Assembly: GCA_023131225.1 (NCBI GenBank)
Contig: JAGLZW010000009.1
Coordinates: 1-64,000, forward strand
Length of the DNA: 64,000 nucleotides
Origin: Candidatus Bathyarchaeota archaeon
Lineage (GTDB): Archaea > Thermoproteota > Bathyarchaeia > Bathyarchaeales > SOJC01
Reading direction: 5' to 3'
Shown: in pieces, positions 1 to 8,634 of the stretch
Layout: each line of letters opens with the position of its first letter
How positions within the stretch are numbered: position 1 is the stretch's first letter
The notes under the pieces: model-generated
What the model saw: the letters and a program-made list of their open reading frames with translations, nothing else
Database searches by the model: none
Told to the model about the DNA's origin: nothing
Made by a program: the position numbers and the translations under genes

Positions 1-1857
1 AAAGAAGCAGCAAAAGACCCTGTAGCCTTTTGGGCTGCAAGAGCAAAAGAAGGACTAGAATGGTTCCAACCGTGGACTGAAACATACCAGTGGAATCCAC
101 CATACTATAAATGGTTTGTCAATGGCAAAATCAACGCTTCCTACAACGCCCTCGACCGCCACGTCAAAACATGGCGAAAAAATAAAGCAGCAATCATCTG
201 GGAGCCAGAATCAATAAACGAGCCCACCCGAGTGCTTACTTATAACGACCTCTATCGCGAAGTCAACAAATTCGCTAATGTACTGAAAAGCTTAGGCGTA
301 AAGAAAGGCGACCGCGTAGGCATCTATTTACCTATGATTCCAGAAGTGCAAATCGCCATGCTAGCTTGCGCACGCATAGGAGCGATCCACAGCGTCATCT
401 TTTCAGCTTTCAGCGGCGAATCATTGGGAAATAGGATGAAGGACGCGGAAGCAAAAGTTTTGGTTACTGCAGACGGTTACTTCAGAAGAGGTAAAGTTGT
501 TAACCTAAAAGCCAACGCAGACATAGGCGTCAAAGACGCAAAAATCAAACAAGTTGTCGTCGTTAAACGCGCAGGAAACGAAATCAAGATGACCGAGGAT
601 AGAGATCTTTGGTGGCACGAGTTGATGGCCAAGGCTTCGCTTTACTGCGAACCAGAACCTATGGACAGCGAAGACACACTTTTTATCCTTTACACGAGCG
701 GCACCACGGGAAAACCAAAAGGTATAGTTCATCACACAGGTGGCTACTTGACTGTCGCCCTTTGGACTGCTAAATGGGACTTTGATCTCCACGACGAGGA
801 CATATTCTGGTGCACCGCTGACATAGGCTGGGTTACAGGACATACTTACGCGTGTTATGGACCATTACTTAACGGCGCAACTATCCTAGTTTATGAAGGT
901 GCATTAAACTTCCCAGAAGTCGACAGATGGTGGGAAATCGTAGAAAAATATGGTGTCACAGTGTTCTATACGGCTCCAACAGCCATACGGATGATACTGA
1001 GGTGGGGCGAAGAATGGCCTAAGAAACACGACCTCAGCAGCCTACGTCTTCTAGGCACAGTCGGCGAACCGATCAACCAAGACGCTTGGATGTGGTATTT
1101 CAAGCATATAGGTGGTGAAAGATGCCCCGTTATAGACACGTGGTGGCAGACGGAAACAGGTGCAACCCTCATAAATTCATTGCCAGGCATCGGTCCGTTC
1201 ATCCCAACAGTCGCTGGTAGAAGCTTCCCTGGTACAACTCACGACATCCTAGACGAAACGGGACAGCCAGTCAAAATGGGCGAAGGCGGATACCTCGTTC
1301 AAAAAAGTCCTTTCGCACCCGGCATGTTAAGAGGAGTCTACAAAGACCCAGAAAGATACAAAGCACAATATTGGAGTGTCTACAGCGATAAAACCTATTA
1401 CACAAGCGACGGGGCAATATTTTGGGACGAACTAGGGAACATACGCTTAACCGGCAGAGTTGACGACGTGATGAAAGTCGCAGGTCACAGGTTATCAACT
1501 GCAGAAGTGGAGAACGCGCTGACGCAACACACCTCAGTTGCAGAATGCGCAGTAGTCGCCGCGCCTCATGACATAAAAGGTGAAGTTCCAGTTGCCTTTG
1601 TTGTCCTAAAACAGGGAGTAACAGCCTCTTCTGCACTTGAAAACGAACTCATACAACAAGTGGTTAAAGTAATAGGACCTACAGCGAAACCTGCAAAAAT
1701 AGTGTTAACAGATGCGTTGCCGAAGACTCGAAGCGGAAAAATCATGCGGAGAATTCTGAAAGCCTTAGTGAAAGGCGAGACCGTTGGCGATGTAACAACT
1801 TTGATGAACCCTCAAACAGTTGAAGACCTAAAACAAAAGATTGGATATCAAGCCTAG
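1..1857 (+). CDS. acs: Acetyl-CoA synthetase, AMP-forming (5' end outside window)
   Basis: Activates acetate with ATP and CoA to acetyl-CoA through an acetyl-AMP intermediate, in the cytoplasm. The frame is open from base 1 and its upstream residues ([16 protein letters not shown]) match the conserved Acs N-terminal region, so the gene is cut by the window edge; the GTG at 232 is internal. About 618 codons are visible, against about 650 for the family. Visible signatures are the P-loop [11 protein letters not shown] near codon 231, the adenylate-binding region WWQTETG near codon 381, and the C-terminal [10 protein letters not shown], whose lysine is the usual catalytic and acetylation site. 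An inverted repeat follows the stop. Other acyl-CoA synthetases are possible, but the W-rich motifs favour acetate. Confidence 0.95.
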   Translation, partial: KEAAKDPVAFWAARAKEGLEWFQPWTETYQWNPPYYKWFVNGKINASYNALDRHVKTWRKNKAAIIWEPESINEPTRVLTYNDLYREVNKFANVLKSLGVKKGDRVGIYLPMIPEVQIAMLACARIGAIHSVIFSAFSGESLGNRMKDAEAKVLVTADGYFRRGKVVNLKANADIGVKDAKIKQVVVVKRAGNEIKMTEDRDLWWHELMAKASLYCEPEPMDSEDTLFILYTSGTTGKPKGIVHHTGGYLTVALWTAKWDFDLHDEDIFWCTADIGWVTGHTYACYGPLLNGATILVYEGALNFPEVDRWWEIVEKYGVTVFYTAPTAIRMILRWGEEWPKKHDLSSLRLLGTVGEPINQDAWMWYFKHIGGERCPVIDTWWQTETGATLINSLPGIGPFIPTVAGRSFPGTTHDILDETGQPVKMGEGGYLVQKSPFAPGMLRGVYKDPERYKAQYWSVYSDKTYYTSDGAIFWDELGNIRLTGRVDDVMKVAGHRLSTAEVENALTQHTSVAECAVVAAPHDIKGEVPVAFVVLKQGVTASSALENELIQQVVKVIGPTAKPAKIVLTDALPKTRSGKIMRRILKALVKGETVGDVTTLMNPQTVEDLKQKIGYQA

Positions 1858-1866
1858 CTCCAGTGC

Positions 1867-1897
1867 AAATGGGGACGCTCCACAGCTATCCCCATTT
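1867..1897 (+). terminator. Inverted repeat after acs, possible terminator
   Basis: Arms AAATGGGGA (1867-1875) and TCCCCATTT (1889-1897) form a perfect 9-bp stem around a 13-nt loop, starting about 10 nt after the acs stop. No T-run follows directly. It could end the acs transcript or protect its 3' end. Confidence 0.5.
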
Positions 1898-1925
1898 CCG
1901 ATTATTTAAACTTCTTTCTGTGGAA

Positions 1926-2272
1926 AGAAAATTTTTTTACAACAACGAACACCGCATGCATGCATGTATATGATGGAAAAGCATGGTAAATTGTAAAAAA
2001 TAGTTGTAAAAAAACTGTGAAAATCCCTTTTTCTCTGGAAACCCTGATTTTACCGTAGACAACAATGGAAAAAAGGTTGTCGCGATTTTGAGTTTTTTAC
2101 GACCTTGAAAAAGAGGCTGAAACGCCTGTTTTGAGCTGCTTTCCTGATTTAGGTCTAACTCATTAACCTAGAAGATTGGGTAACCATTGCGCAACCGTTG
2201 CCTCAACTTTGAGTTTACCATAGATTTACATGGTTAATCGGTGTACTTAGGTCAGAATAGAGGAGTGACTCA
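1926..2272. repeat. Left island edge: alternating Y/R run and TTGTAAAAAA motifs
   Basis: This gene-free stretch holds TTTTTTACAA (1933-1942), a perfect 20-nt alternating pyrimidine/purine run with three overlapping CATG units (1953-1972), and two copies of TTGTAAAAAA (1991-2000 and 2004-2013). The same word set recurs at 14648-14721. No gene is visible in the rest up to 2272. It may be the left boundary of the accessory island. Confidence 0.45.
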
Positions 2273-2563
2273 ATGAAGAAAAAAGATAAGACGCCTGCAG
2301 AAAAGCAGAATAAGAAGCCTCAAAGTCAAAGCAAGGTTCACAAGTCAGGAATCAGCTTTGATTCAGAAGTATGGAAGCAGCTAGAAAACTACGCAGGGTC
2401 AGAGTTCAAGGGAAATAAGTCAAAGGCATGCATTAATCAGCGTCTCAAAGGTTTGCTGTTTTCCCAAATATATTCTAGGGATCTCTATTTTTCTCCCAAA
2501 ATACAGATCCAGCTGCATGCATGCCCTCAAAAGATGAATGTGACAATTTTAAATGGTTTTTAA
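2273..2563 (+). CDS. Small ribbon-helix-helix-like protein, C-terminus possibly replaced
   Basis: A 96-aa ORF with a Lys/Gln-rich basic leader (residues 1-24), then a segment (SGISFDSEVWKQLENYAGSE) resembling the strand-helix start of RHH/CopG DNA-binding proteins, then NKSKACINQRLKGLL as a candidate second helix. After about residue 63 the sequence stops looking like a folded protein. That tail contains an alternating GCATGCATGC run at 2514-2524, so the original 3' end may have been lost by rearrangement. GAGGAGTGACTCAATG gives a usable ribosome binding site. It could be a plasmid- or virus-type regulator. The family call rests on a pattern only. Confidence 0.45.
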   Translation: MKKKDKTPAEKQNKKPQSQSKVHKSGISFDSEVWKQLENYAGSEFKGNKSKACINQRLKGLLFSQIYSRDLYFSPKIQIQLHACPQKMNVTILNGF

Positions 2564-2662
2564 AATGGTTTGGATATCATTGATGCGCGCACAAATAACG
2601 ATCTGAAGCAGTAACAATATTGATTTAAAATTACATACTTTTAAATGCGTAGTAGTTTATTG

Positions 2663-2676
2663 GTTAATTAAATAAA
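2663..2676 (+). promoter_or_regulatory. Putative TATA region for the nurA-herA cluster
   Basis: TTAATTAAATAAAC lies about 50 nt before the nurA-like start in an A/T-rich leader (2630-2721). It is the strongest TATA-like element in front of the cluster. The transcription start is inferred, not seen. Confidence 0.3.
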
Positions 2677-2721
2677 CTTTCAATATTCACCAACTCTATT
2701 AGAGATTGATTCAAACAGTAT

Positions 2722-3792
2722 ATGTGGTTGGGAGTGTCGAAGATCGTTAGTGTTCCTAGGCAACCCGTTGGAATGAGTGTCTCAAAGAACAGTAGGTTGC
2801 TCTTTCATCCAACCTTTGAAGAAACACTAACAGAGCTTAAAAGAAAGAAAATTAGGTTGCCAAATAAACCCACAGATCAAGAGTTAGACTTCCGTGAATA
2901 TGGCTACCCACAAGATGGCGAATTAATAACGGGTGTTGAAGACTTCGGCAAACGTAAACTTGATCCTAATAAGGGAGAAGAAATCTGCAAATCTTCTCTT
3001 ATCTGCGCCTATGACGAATCTGTTAATAAATTTGAGGGATTGGAAGGAACAGCGTATCTCACTTCCCATTCAATAATCGTTCATGGAGAATACGATTTTA
3101 TTCCTGTCGATCTGTTAACTTTCTATTTTTACACAAGGTCTTTGTTGCTATCTAAAGACTCTAAATATGTCAAATATTCAGAAAACACGGAAGTAGATTC
3201 AAAAAGAGATTACATTGATGACCGGAAAAAATTACTGAGCGAGAATGTCCCAGAGAATTCGATTATTTTCATTGACGGTCCACTCGTGGGGAGTCAAATG
3301 ACAAGACAAACAATTGACTTAAATAATATATTACTAAGGAAGAAAATCGCTCCAATTTTTTTTGTTAAGAACAGTAATAGCAATTTAGTTATAGAAAATA
3401 TTAAACATTTAAAAAATCGCTATAATTCCGATATGCATTGGTCCTATAATTTTCTCAAAGAGGGAGAACGAACTAGTCTCTTCAGATACGTTGATAAGAC
3501 AAATCGGGATTTCGCGAAGATCTTTTGTTATTTGAAAGCATTTGATGCAAGTCCACAAAGAATCGAAATTGACCTAAATACCTTCAGAGAATTCGCCAAT
3601 AGCATCAATGATTTGTTTGATTTGGCGTATTATCTGCTTCTTGCTCAAGGAGATCTGAAGAACCCACAGATTAGATCAATAGCAATTGCCGAAAAATATG
3701 CGCGAGCCACTTTAAGATTGATAAATCTTCCACAAATGATGAAAGAACTAGGAATAACTCCAACTATGAATCAAGAAAGGTTTGCGTGGTAG
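2722..3792 (+). CDS. nurA: NurA-like nuclease of the island HerA cluster
   Basis: Likely a DNA nuclease of the NurA family (RNase H-like fold), which with HerA resects DNA ends in archaea. 356 aa, within the family range. Visible are an Asp-containing strand (ICAYDES, D98), a second Asp strand (IIFIDGPLVG, D185) and a C-terminal segment (NPQIRSIAIAEKYA) in the place of the conserved NurA C-terminal region. It ends 3 bp before the HerA-like gene, which supports the pairing. In core archaeal genomes nurA and herA usually sit with mre11 and rad50; here mre11 is absent and the neighbours are an SMC-like ATPase and a Dam methyltransferase. Base composition is A/T-rich, unlike flanking core genes. 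The family call is fairly secure; a defence role is inferred. Confidence 0.75.
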   Translation: MWLGVSKIVSVPRQPVGMSVSKNSRLLFHPTFEETLTELKRKKIRLPNKPTDQELDFREYGYPQDGELITGVEDFGKRKLDPNKGEEICKSSLICAYDESVNKFEGLEGTAYLTSHSIIVHGEYDFIPVDLLTFYFYTRSLLLSKDSKYVKYSENTEVDSKRDYIDDRKKLLSENVPENSIIFIDGPLVGSQMTRQTIDLNNILLRKKIAPIFFVKNSNSNLVIENIKHLKNRYNSDMHWSYNFLKEGERTSLFRYVDKTNRDFAKIFCYLKAFDASPQRIEIDLNTFREFANSINDLFDLAYYLLLAQGDLKNPQIRSIAIAEKYARATLRLINLPQMMKELGITPTMNQERFAW

Positions 3793-3795
3793 AAT

Positions 3796-5364
3796 ATGTG
3801 GATAGTTTTGGGTGAAGAAAAAGGAAGAATAAAACTCGTTTCTTCTTCAAAAATGGATGGAATCTTACCTAAAGGGTCATTCCTTACTGTTGAATCAAGC
3901 GAGAATAAACATATCTTGAGAGTTGTAGATAGCCAACAACACGAACCTTATTCCCCAACACCAATGTTAGTTGATATGGATTTGACACCTCTCAAACAAG
4001 ATCAGAAATGTCAAAATGTAATCCATGCCGTAAGAGTTGGGGACATAAAAGAAAGAAAAGACGGACTTATTGATTTTATTAGACCTCAACTACCAGCAAG
4101 AAGATCTAATCAAAGTGAAATTGATAGTGTGCTAGGTTTAAAATCGGTTGGTCCACAAGTTTTTGTAGCAACAGTCCAAGGTGGAAAGAATCAGATTCTT
4201 CGAGATGAGAAGGGTACTCCAATTATTGTTTCGGTTCCAACTGAATTTTTCTATCACCAGATATTAATTTGTGGAAAAACTGGGAGTGGAAAAACAGTTG
4301 CATCCAAGTATCTTGCTCAATACTTCGTTGAAGAACTAGAACACTATGGTGCCGTCTTAGCAGTAAACGTAAAGGACGTAGATTTCCTCAAAATGGAAAA
4401 AGCATCTATTACTGCTAACCCAAATTTGGTAGAGGAATGGAAATCAATCCAAAAAACTGCTCATGGAATCGAAAATTTTACAGTGTACTATCCTGCAAAC
4501 CAAATAATCGATCCCGGTCAAGGAGTAAATATGGATGTATGCAAGAACATTACACTCAATGTCCGTCTTATTGATCCTGAGGCTTTGTCGGGTCTTATAG
4601 TTGGATTCTCAGACATTGCAGCACAACATTTACCAAACATATTTAGAGCTTGGCAACATAAAAGACTTGAATCAAACCATGGAGAGTTTACTTTCGGAGA
4701 TTTTGTAAGGTATTTTGCCTTAGGTTCTGAGGACAATTATCGTTATGAAACGATTAATGCACGAGGAGATCCACTTCAAGTAACTTTACCTTGGGGTACT
4801 TATCATAATATTTTGCGAAATTTGAATTATGCTACAGAATTCTTTGATGATGAAACAGCCGAAACAATAAGCGCTCAAGATATTTTAGTTCGAGGAAAGA
4901 TGTCTGTCATAAATGTTGCCGGAGAAAAAGGAATACAATTTGGATCTGTAATTTTACGACACCTATTGAAAAACATTGTTGAAGAAAAAAGTACTGGAAG
5001 GTCTAAAGTTCCTATATTAATTATTATTGACGAAGTACATCAATTTTATGATACAGGTAGTTCGCGAGAAGCACTTGGTGAATTAGATACAATATGCCGT
5101 ACTGGTCGAAGTAAAGAAATTGGAGTGATATTCTCGTCACAGAATCCTTCAGATATACCAAGAGGGTTGTCAAACGTTATTAATACTAAATTCTTTTTCA
5201 AATCTGACAGGTCTTCAGCAAAAGATTATGGGATTTCTGTAACAAATGAAGAAGTTCAGAATCTTGGTAAGGGATATGCGATAGCCAATATTCATGGTTT
5301 ACCCCAAGTTAGGGTTGTGAAATTTCCGTTAGCTTTGTCAGGTGTATTTGAAAAAGGAGTTTGA
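3796..5364 (+). CDS. herA: HerA-like hexameric DNA translocase
   Basis: HerA/FtsK-superfamily ATPase that pumps double-stranded DNA and drives NurA cleavage. 522 aa. The N-terminal ~110 residues look like a HAS-barrel domain. Walker A GKTGSGKT is at residues 160-167, Walker B ILIIIDEVHQF near 410, followed by TICRTGRSKEIGVIFSSQNP, which fits the sensor region of the family. It starts 3 bp after the NurA-like gene and precedes a 51-aa ORF, so the genes are almost certainly co-transcribed. The HAS barrel and the NurA partner argue against a conjugation ATPase. That this is an island copy distinct from a housekeeping herA is an inference; no other copy is in the window. Confidence 0.85.
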   Translation: MWIVLGEEKGRIKLVSSSKMDGILPKGSFLTVESSENKHILRVVDSQQHEPYSPTPMLVDMDLTPLKQDQKCQNVIHAVRVGDIKERKDGLIDFIRPQLPARRSNQSEIDSVLGLKSVGPQVFVATVQGGKNQILRDEKGTPIIVSVPTEFFYHQILICGKTGSGKTVASKYLAQYFVEELEHYGAVLAVNVKDVDFLKMEKASITANPNLVEEWKSIQKTAHGIENFTVYYPANQIIDPGQGVNMDVCKNITLNVRLIDPEALSGLIVGFSDIAAQHLPNIFRAWQHKRLESNHGEFTFGDFVRYFALGSEDNYRYETINARGDPLQVTLPWGTYHNILRNLNYATEFFDDETAETISAQDILVRGKMSVINVAGEKGIQFGSVILRHLLKNIVEEKSTGRSKVPILIIIDEVHQFYDTGSSREALGELDTICRTGRSKEIGVIFSSQNPSDIPRGLSNVINTKFFFKSDRSSAKDYGISVTNEEVQNLGKGYAIANIHGLPQVRVVKFPLALSGVFEKGV

Positions 5365-5368
5365 ACAG

Positions 5369-5524
5369 TTGGATCAGTATTCTATTATAAGTTTTCTAGA
5401 GTCGCTTGCTGACGATGAGATAGAAAAAGTACTGATAAGACTAATTTCCGAGGGTAATCAAGGTGAGGATTTACTGAGAAAACTCCTCGAAACAATTGTG
5501 GGGATAAAAAATGATAACATATGA
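5369..5524 (+). CDS. Small acidic helical protein between herA and the SMC gene
   Basis: A 51-aa product read from TTG at 5369, behind the ribosome binding site AAGGAG (5354-5359) that lies inside the end of the HerA gene; a GTG at 5342 would overlap herA more. The sequence (SIISFLESLADDEIEKVLIR) predicts two amphipathic helices and no catalytic motif. Its last codons overlap the SMC start at 5511, suggesting translational coupling. No family is recognised. Tight packing makes it a candidate adaptor between the translocase and the SMC-like ATPase. Confidence 0.5.
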   Translation: MDQYSIISFLESLADDEIEKVLIRLISEGNQGEDLLRKLLETIVGIKNDNI

Positions 5525-7661
5525 CTACCTTATCGAGAGAAATCTTGGTCAAGGTAAATCAATCAGGTTCGATCCAGAGCAAATACCAACTAGACTTGAG
5601 AATGTTGTCGTAATTGAAGGCCCAAATTCATCTGGAAAAAGTACTCTCCTGAATATAATTGCTTTGGGGCTTTTCGGTATGAAAAGTTCAAGAATTAACT
5701 TTATTTTGAAAAGTAAATTAGATTCTCTATTAGATTTAAATCATCAAAAAATTACGTTTTCATTTAAAATTGTTTCAAAAAACGGAAAATTTACCTTGAA
5801 ATCAGAAAAAGCTGACATTAATGGAAATGAAATTATTGTGGAAGAAAGCGTTGACGGGAAAAAATTTAAACCTTTGAGTTTTGAGAATTTTCAAAGAAAA
5901 TATAATCTAATTTATGATATACCCAATAATCCAACTGAAAGGCTACCTGAGTTACTTAAAGAACTAAAAGATGAACAGCTTCAATTTGGGAATAGCTTCA
6001 AAAATTTTGGATTTTATTTGCATAATGTTATTACGGAAATAAATAGTTCTAGGAATCCTAAACGTCTTGAAGAACTTAGGAGAAAGCTTGCTGATGAAGA
6101 GAAAAAGAAGGGAGAATTAGCTAAAGAACTGCCTGAATTAGAGGCTTTTTTGAACCAGCTAGAAATGAATGCATATATTGATTACTTCTACCACTATTCG
6201 AATGAAGGCGAATTCTTAACAAGGAAAATCGACAAACTAGAAAGAGAAATTGGTAAAATAAAAAGAGATGGCAAAAAAATAACCAGGAGTATAACAAATA
6301 ACAGGAAAAAATTGGCTAGGCTCCGAAGAGAATTTAGTGAATATTATAAAAAAGTTACTCCATTAATTAAAAATGCATTACCAAAAAATGAACGATCACG
6401 ATTTAATATTTGGAAGGATGTTAACCCATATTGTGCTGAAAGTAACGAACTTAACACTGTGAAAATCGAAGCTACGCACTTTCAAGATATATTTTCTAAA
6501 GAAATTGAGGTACTGAAAAAAGATCGATCGTTTATAGATGCTAAGATAATGGCGCAATTATTCGAGGCTTTGAGCGAATTTGAGGATTCTATGCTGAGGA
6601 TTCCTGAATTGGAAGTTACGATTGGGGAATTAGTTCGTATATTGAAAAAAGAAAGTAATACTAGTTCTATTCTGATTACGAAATATGATACTCTGAATAA
6701 AATTATTGGGGACCTTAAAAATCTGAAACTAACTGTCGGGGAGTTACAAAAAATTGAAATGGCGTTGAAACTAGAATCAGATGTAAGTGAAGAATTTTGT
6801 GAAGAAACCATTGATGCCTTCGATGAAAACAATCGTCAATTAAAAGATATGAAAAATGATCTGGAGTTATATGCAATTAAGTGTAATGAGTATTTTCAAC
6901 GAAGTATTTCTAAAGGTATTAATCAACTGCAACTTGAAAACATGACATACAGAGAGTGCGTTAAGGAGATACCCAGAAATAGTAAAATCAATCAATATTT
7001 ATCACTAAGTGAAAAACAGGTCTTAGAACAAATCAAAAAACTACAAGACGACATTATTGAAAAAAGGGGAGAATTGTCAGGTCGTGAAGTAGTAATAACC
7101 CAGTATAGAAAGAACGTCAAACATTTAGAGAACCAAAAACCGCATAAATTTGAGAAACAAGTCGAGGTAATAGGTAGTCTTCTCCGAAAGACTGATGCTA
7201 TTAGCCAAAAAATTCTGTCTAGTCATAACATTAACCTAAAGAACTTGATAAATAAGAAGATAAAAGTGGAGCAAAAATTAAAGACGGAGGAGTTGAGGTA
7301 TTATGATGAAGTTTCTAAATATCTCGCTCACAGAATTGGCGCCTTCAGACATATTGACAAGATTTACAAAGCAAAAGTAGTTGATCTTATTTCAGGAAAG
7401 ATATTAACAGACAGCGAAGAGATAATTTACATTGGTGATATGGGTACTGGGCAAAGTCAAAGTGCGTATATTCTCAGTTTACTTAATGTAAAAGATGATA
7501 ATAGGAAGATAATAGCTCTTTTTGATGAGATTGCGATGATGGATGATGAATCTCTTAAACCAATTTATTCAAGATTGCGAGAACTCTACAAATCCAATAA
7601 GCTTCTGTTAGGAATTCTGGTTCAACGAAGTAACGAACCTGCAGTTAAAGAATTAGTTTAG
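5511..7661 (+). CDS. SMC/Rad50-like ABC ATPase without zinc hook
   Basis: 716 aa with a split ABC head and long coiled coil. Walker A GPNSSGKS is at residues 37-44. The middle (about 180-600) is rich in Lys/Glu heptads. The C-terminal lobe has a signature-like GTGQSQSAYI near 643 and Walker B KIIALFDEIAMMDD near 665. Rad50 has a CxxC zinc hook in mid-coil; none is present here. No Mre11 gene is nearby. It overlaps the small ORF before it and is followed after 10 bp by a winged-helix-like gene. It is strongly A/T-rich. It may sense or loop invading DNA for HerA-NurA; this is inferred from context. RecN-like or AAA_23-type ATPases are alternatives within the same superfamily. Confidence 0.8.
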   Translation: MITYDYLIERNLGQGKSIRFDPEQIPTRLENVVVIEGPNSSGKSTLLNIIALGLFGMKSSRINFILKSKLDSLLDLNHQKITFSFKIVSKNGKFTLKSEKADINGNEIIVEESVDGKKFKPLSFENFQRKYNLIYDIPNNPTERLPELLKELKDEQLQFGNSFKNFGFYLHNVITEINSSRNPKRLEELRRKLADEEKKKGELAKELPELEAFLNQLEMNAYIDYFYHYSNEGEFLTRKIDKLEREIGKIKRDGKKITRSITNNRKKLARLRREFSEYYKKVTPLIKNALPKNERSRFNIWKDVNPYCAESNELNTVKIEATHFQDIFSKEIEVLKKDRSFIDAKIMAQLFEALSEFEDSMLRIPELEVTIGELVRILKKESNTSSILITKYDTLNKIIGDLKNLKLTVGELQKIEMALKLESDVSEEFCEETIDAFDENNRQLKDMKNDLELYAIKCNEYFQRSISKGINQLQLENMTYRECVKEIPRNSKINQYLSLSEKQVLEQIKKLQDDIIEKRGELSGREVVITQYRKNVKHLENQKPHKFEKQVEVIGSLLRKTDAISQKILSSHNINLKNLINKKIKVEQKLKTEELRYYDEVSKYLAHRIGAFRHIDKIYKAKVVDLISGKILTDSEEIIYIGDMGTGQSQSAYILSLLNVKDDNRKIIALFDEIAMMDDESLKPIYSRLRELYKSNKLLLGILVQRSNEPAVKELV

Positions 7662-7671
7662 AGGAATTTAG

Positions 7672-8586
7672 ATGAATTCTGAAGAAAAAAGATACCTAAA
7701 AGATTTTTACAATACGTTGAGAGATAATATTCGAAGAGAAAGAAGTCTAAAAAGTAAATCTGTCTTGGTGTCATTTCTAGAAAGTCGAAGCGCATCAAGA
7801 TTTAAGTTGCTAAAAAACTCGACAATTCATTCAAGTTTAATTCCAAATGAAATTCTTATGTCTCTATTATCAAAAGGTTACATTCAGGTCCTGAGCAACA
7901 TCAACACTTATGTTGTAACAGCTAAGGGCGTTTGGGAAAATGAGCAAGATTTGGACATAATAAATGAGGACAAATTACTATCGTATATTAATACTAAATA
8001 TTTTACAGGTAAGCCTCCCGGCTCCAAATTTAAAAACGATTTGGATGATAAAGAAAAGACAATTCTTTTGGCTATGGTTTCAGCCAGAGCTTTTTCAGAG
8101 AACTCTTTGGCCGATCTAAAAAAAAGTGAAATGGTTAAGAACAAATGGAAAGAAATTCTGGAAAAATCGTATGACTTACTATACAGCCAAAATCAAATAA
8201 AAAAATCGAAGGAATCGTTCTTTAATAAGAAAGGAAACGAACATGTTGCTAGTAGCATATTCAGGCACAATAACCTGATGGTACAAAAAACAAGAGGAAT
8301 CTACGAATACAAAGGAAATTATCAATATTTTCTAAATCTATACGAGAACTCCGAATTTTCTACAGAAAAACTCAGTTACCTCTTCTGGAAAATTTTCAAA
8401 GGGGAAATTGATTCAAATTCAGTGGATGTGATAGTCGAATACTGCAACGATATTTCAAACAAAGAGAGTATCTATCTTTTTGATATGAAAGAACATATTT
8501 TCTCAATGCCAATTTATGACTCATTATTAAAAGACAATTTACTTGACTCACTAGCATCAAAAGCTAAATGGGCAAAGATAGGATAG
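7672..8586 (+). CDS. Unknown protein with winged-helix-like N-terminus
   Basis: 304 aa, mostly helical and Lys/Ser/Asn-rich. Residues about 45-85 (NSTIHSSLIPNEILMSLLSK, then GYIQVLSNINTYVVTAKGVW) have the helix-helix-wing order of a winged helix. The rest has no catalytic motif I can name. It begins 10 bp after the SMC-like gene with GAGGAATTTAG upstream. MukE/MksE-type winged-helix subunits partner SMC-like ATPases in known condensin-like defence systems, so a similar accessory role is possible, but no sequence match supports this. Confidence 0.6.
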   Translation: MNSEEKRYLKDFYNTLRDNIRRERSLKSKSVLVSFLESRSASRFKLLKNSTIHSSLIPNEILMSLLSKGYIQVLSNINTYVVTAKGVWENEQDLDIINEDKLLSYINTKYFTGKPPGSKFKNDLDDKEKTILLAMVSARAFSENSLADLKKSEMVKNKWKEILEKSYDLLYSQNQIKKSKESFFNKKGNEHVASSIFRHNNLMVQKTRGIYEYKGNYQYFLNLYENSEFSTEKLSYLFWKIFKGEIDSNSVDVIVEYCNDISNKESIYLFDMKEHIFSMPIYDSLLKDNLLDSLASKAKWAKIG

Positions 8587-8598
8587 CCGCCAAACAAC

Positions 8599-8607
8599 TT
8601 TTTAAAT
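8599..8607 (+). promoter_or_regulatory. TATA box for the Dam gene
   Basis: TTTTTAAAT is centred about 32 nt before the ATG at 8635, with no Shine-Dalgarno sequence between. This spacing fits a nearly leaderless archaeal mRNA. The methyltransferase could then be expressed apart from the upstream nuclease cluster, as needed if methylation protects the host. Confidence 0.5.
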
Positions 8608-8634
8608 GTTCAAATACTAAATTAACAAACAATT

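Noticed and set aside
2028-2050. CTCTGGAAACC as an origin recognition box
   Set aside because: Only a partial match to archaeal ORB elements, single copy, no Orc1/Cdc6 gene nearby.
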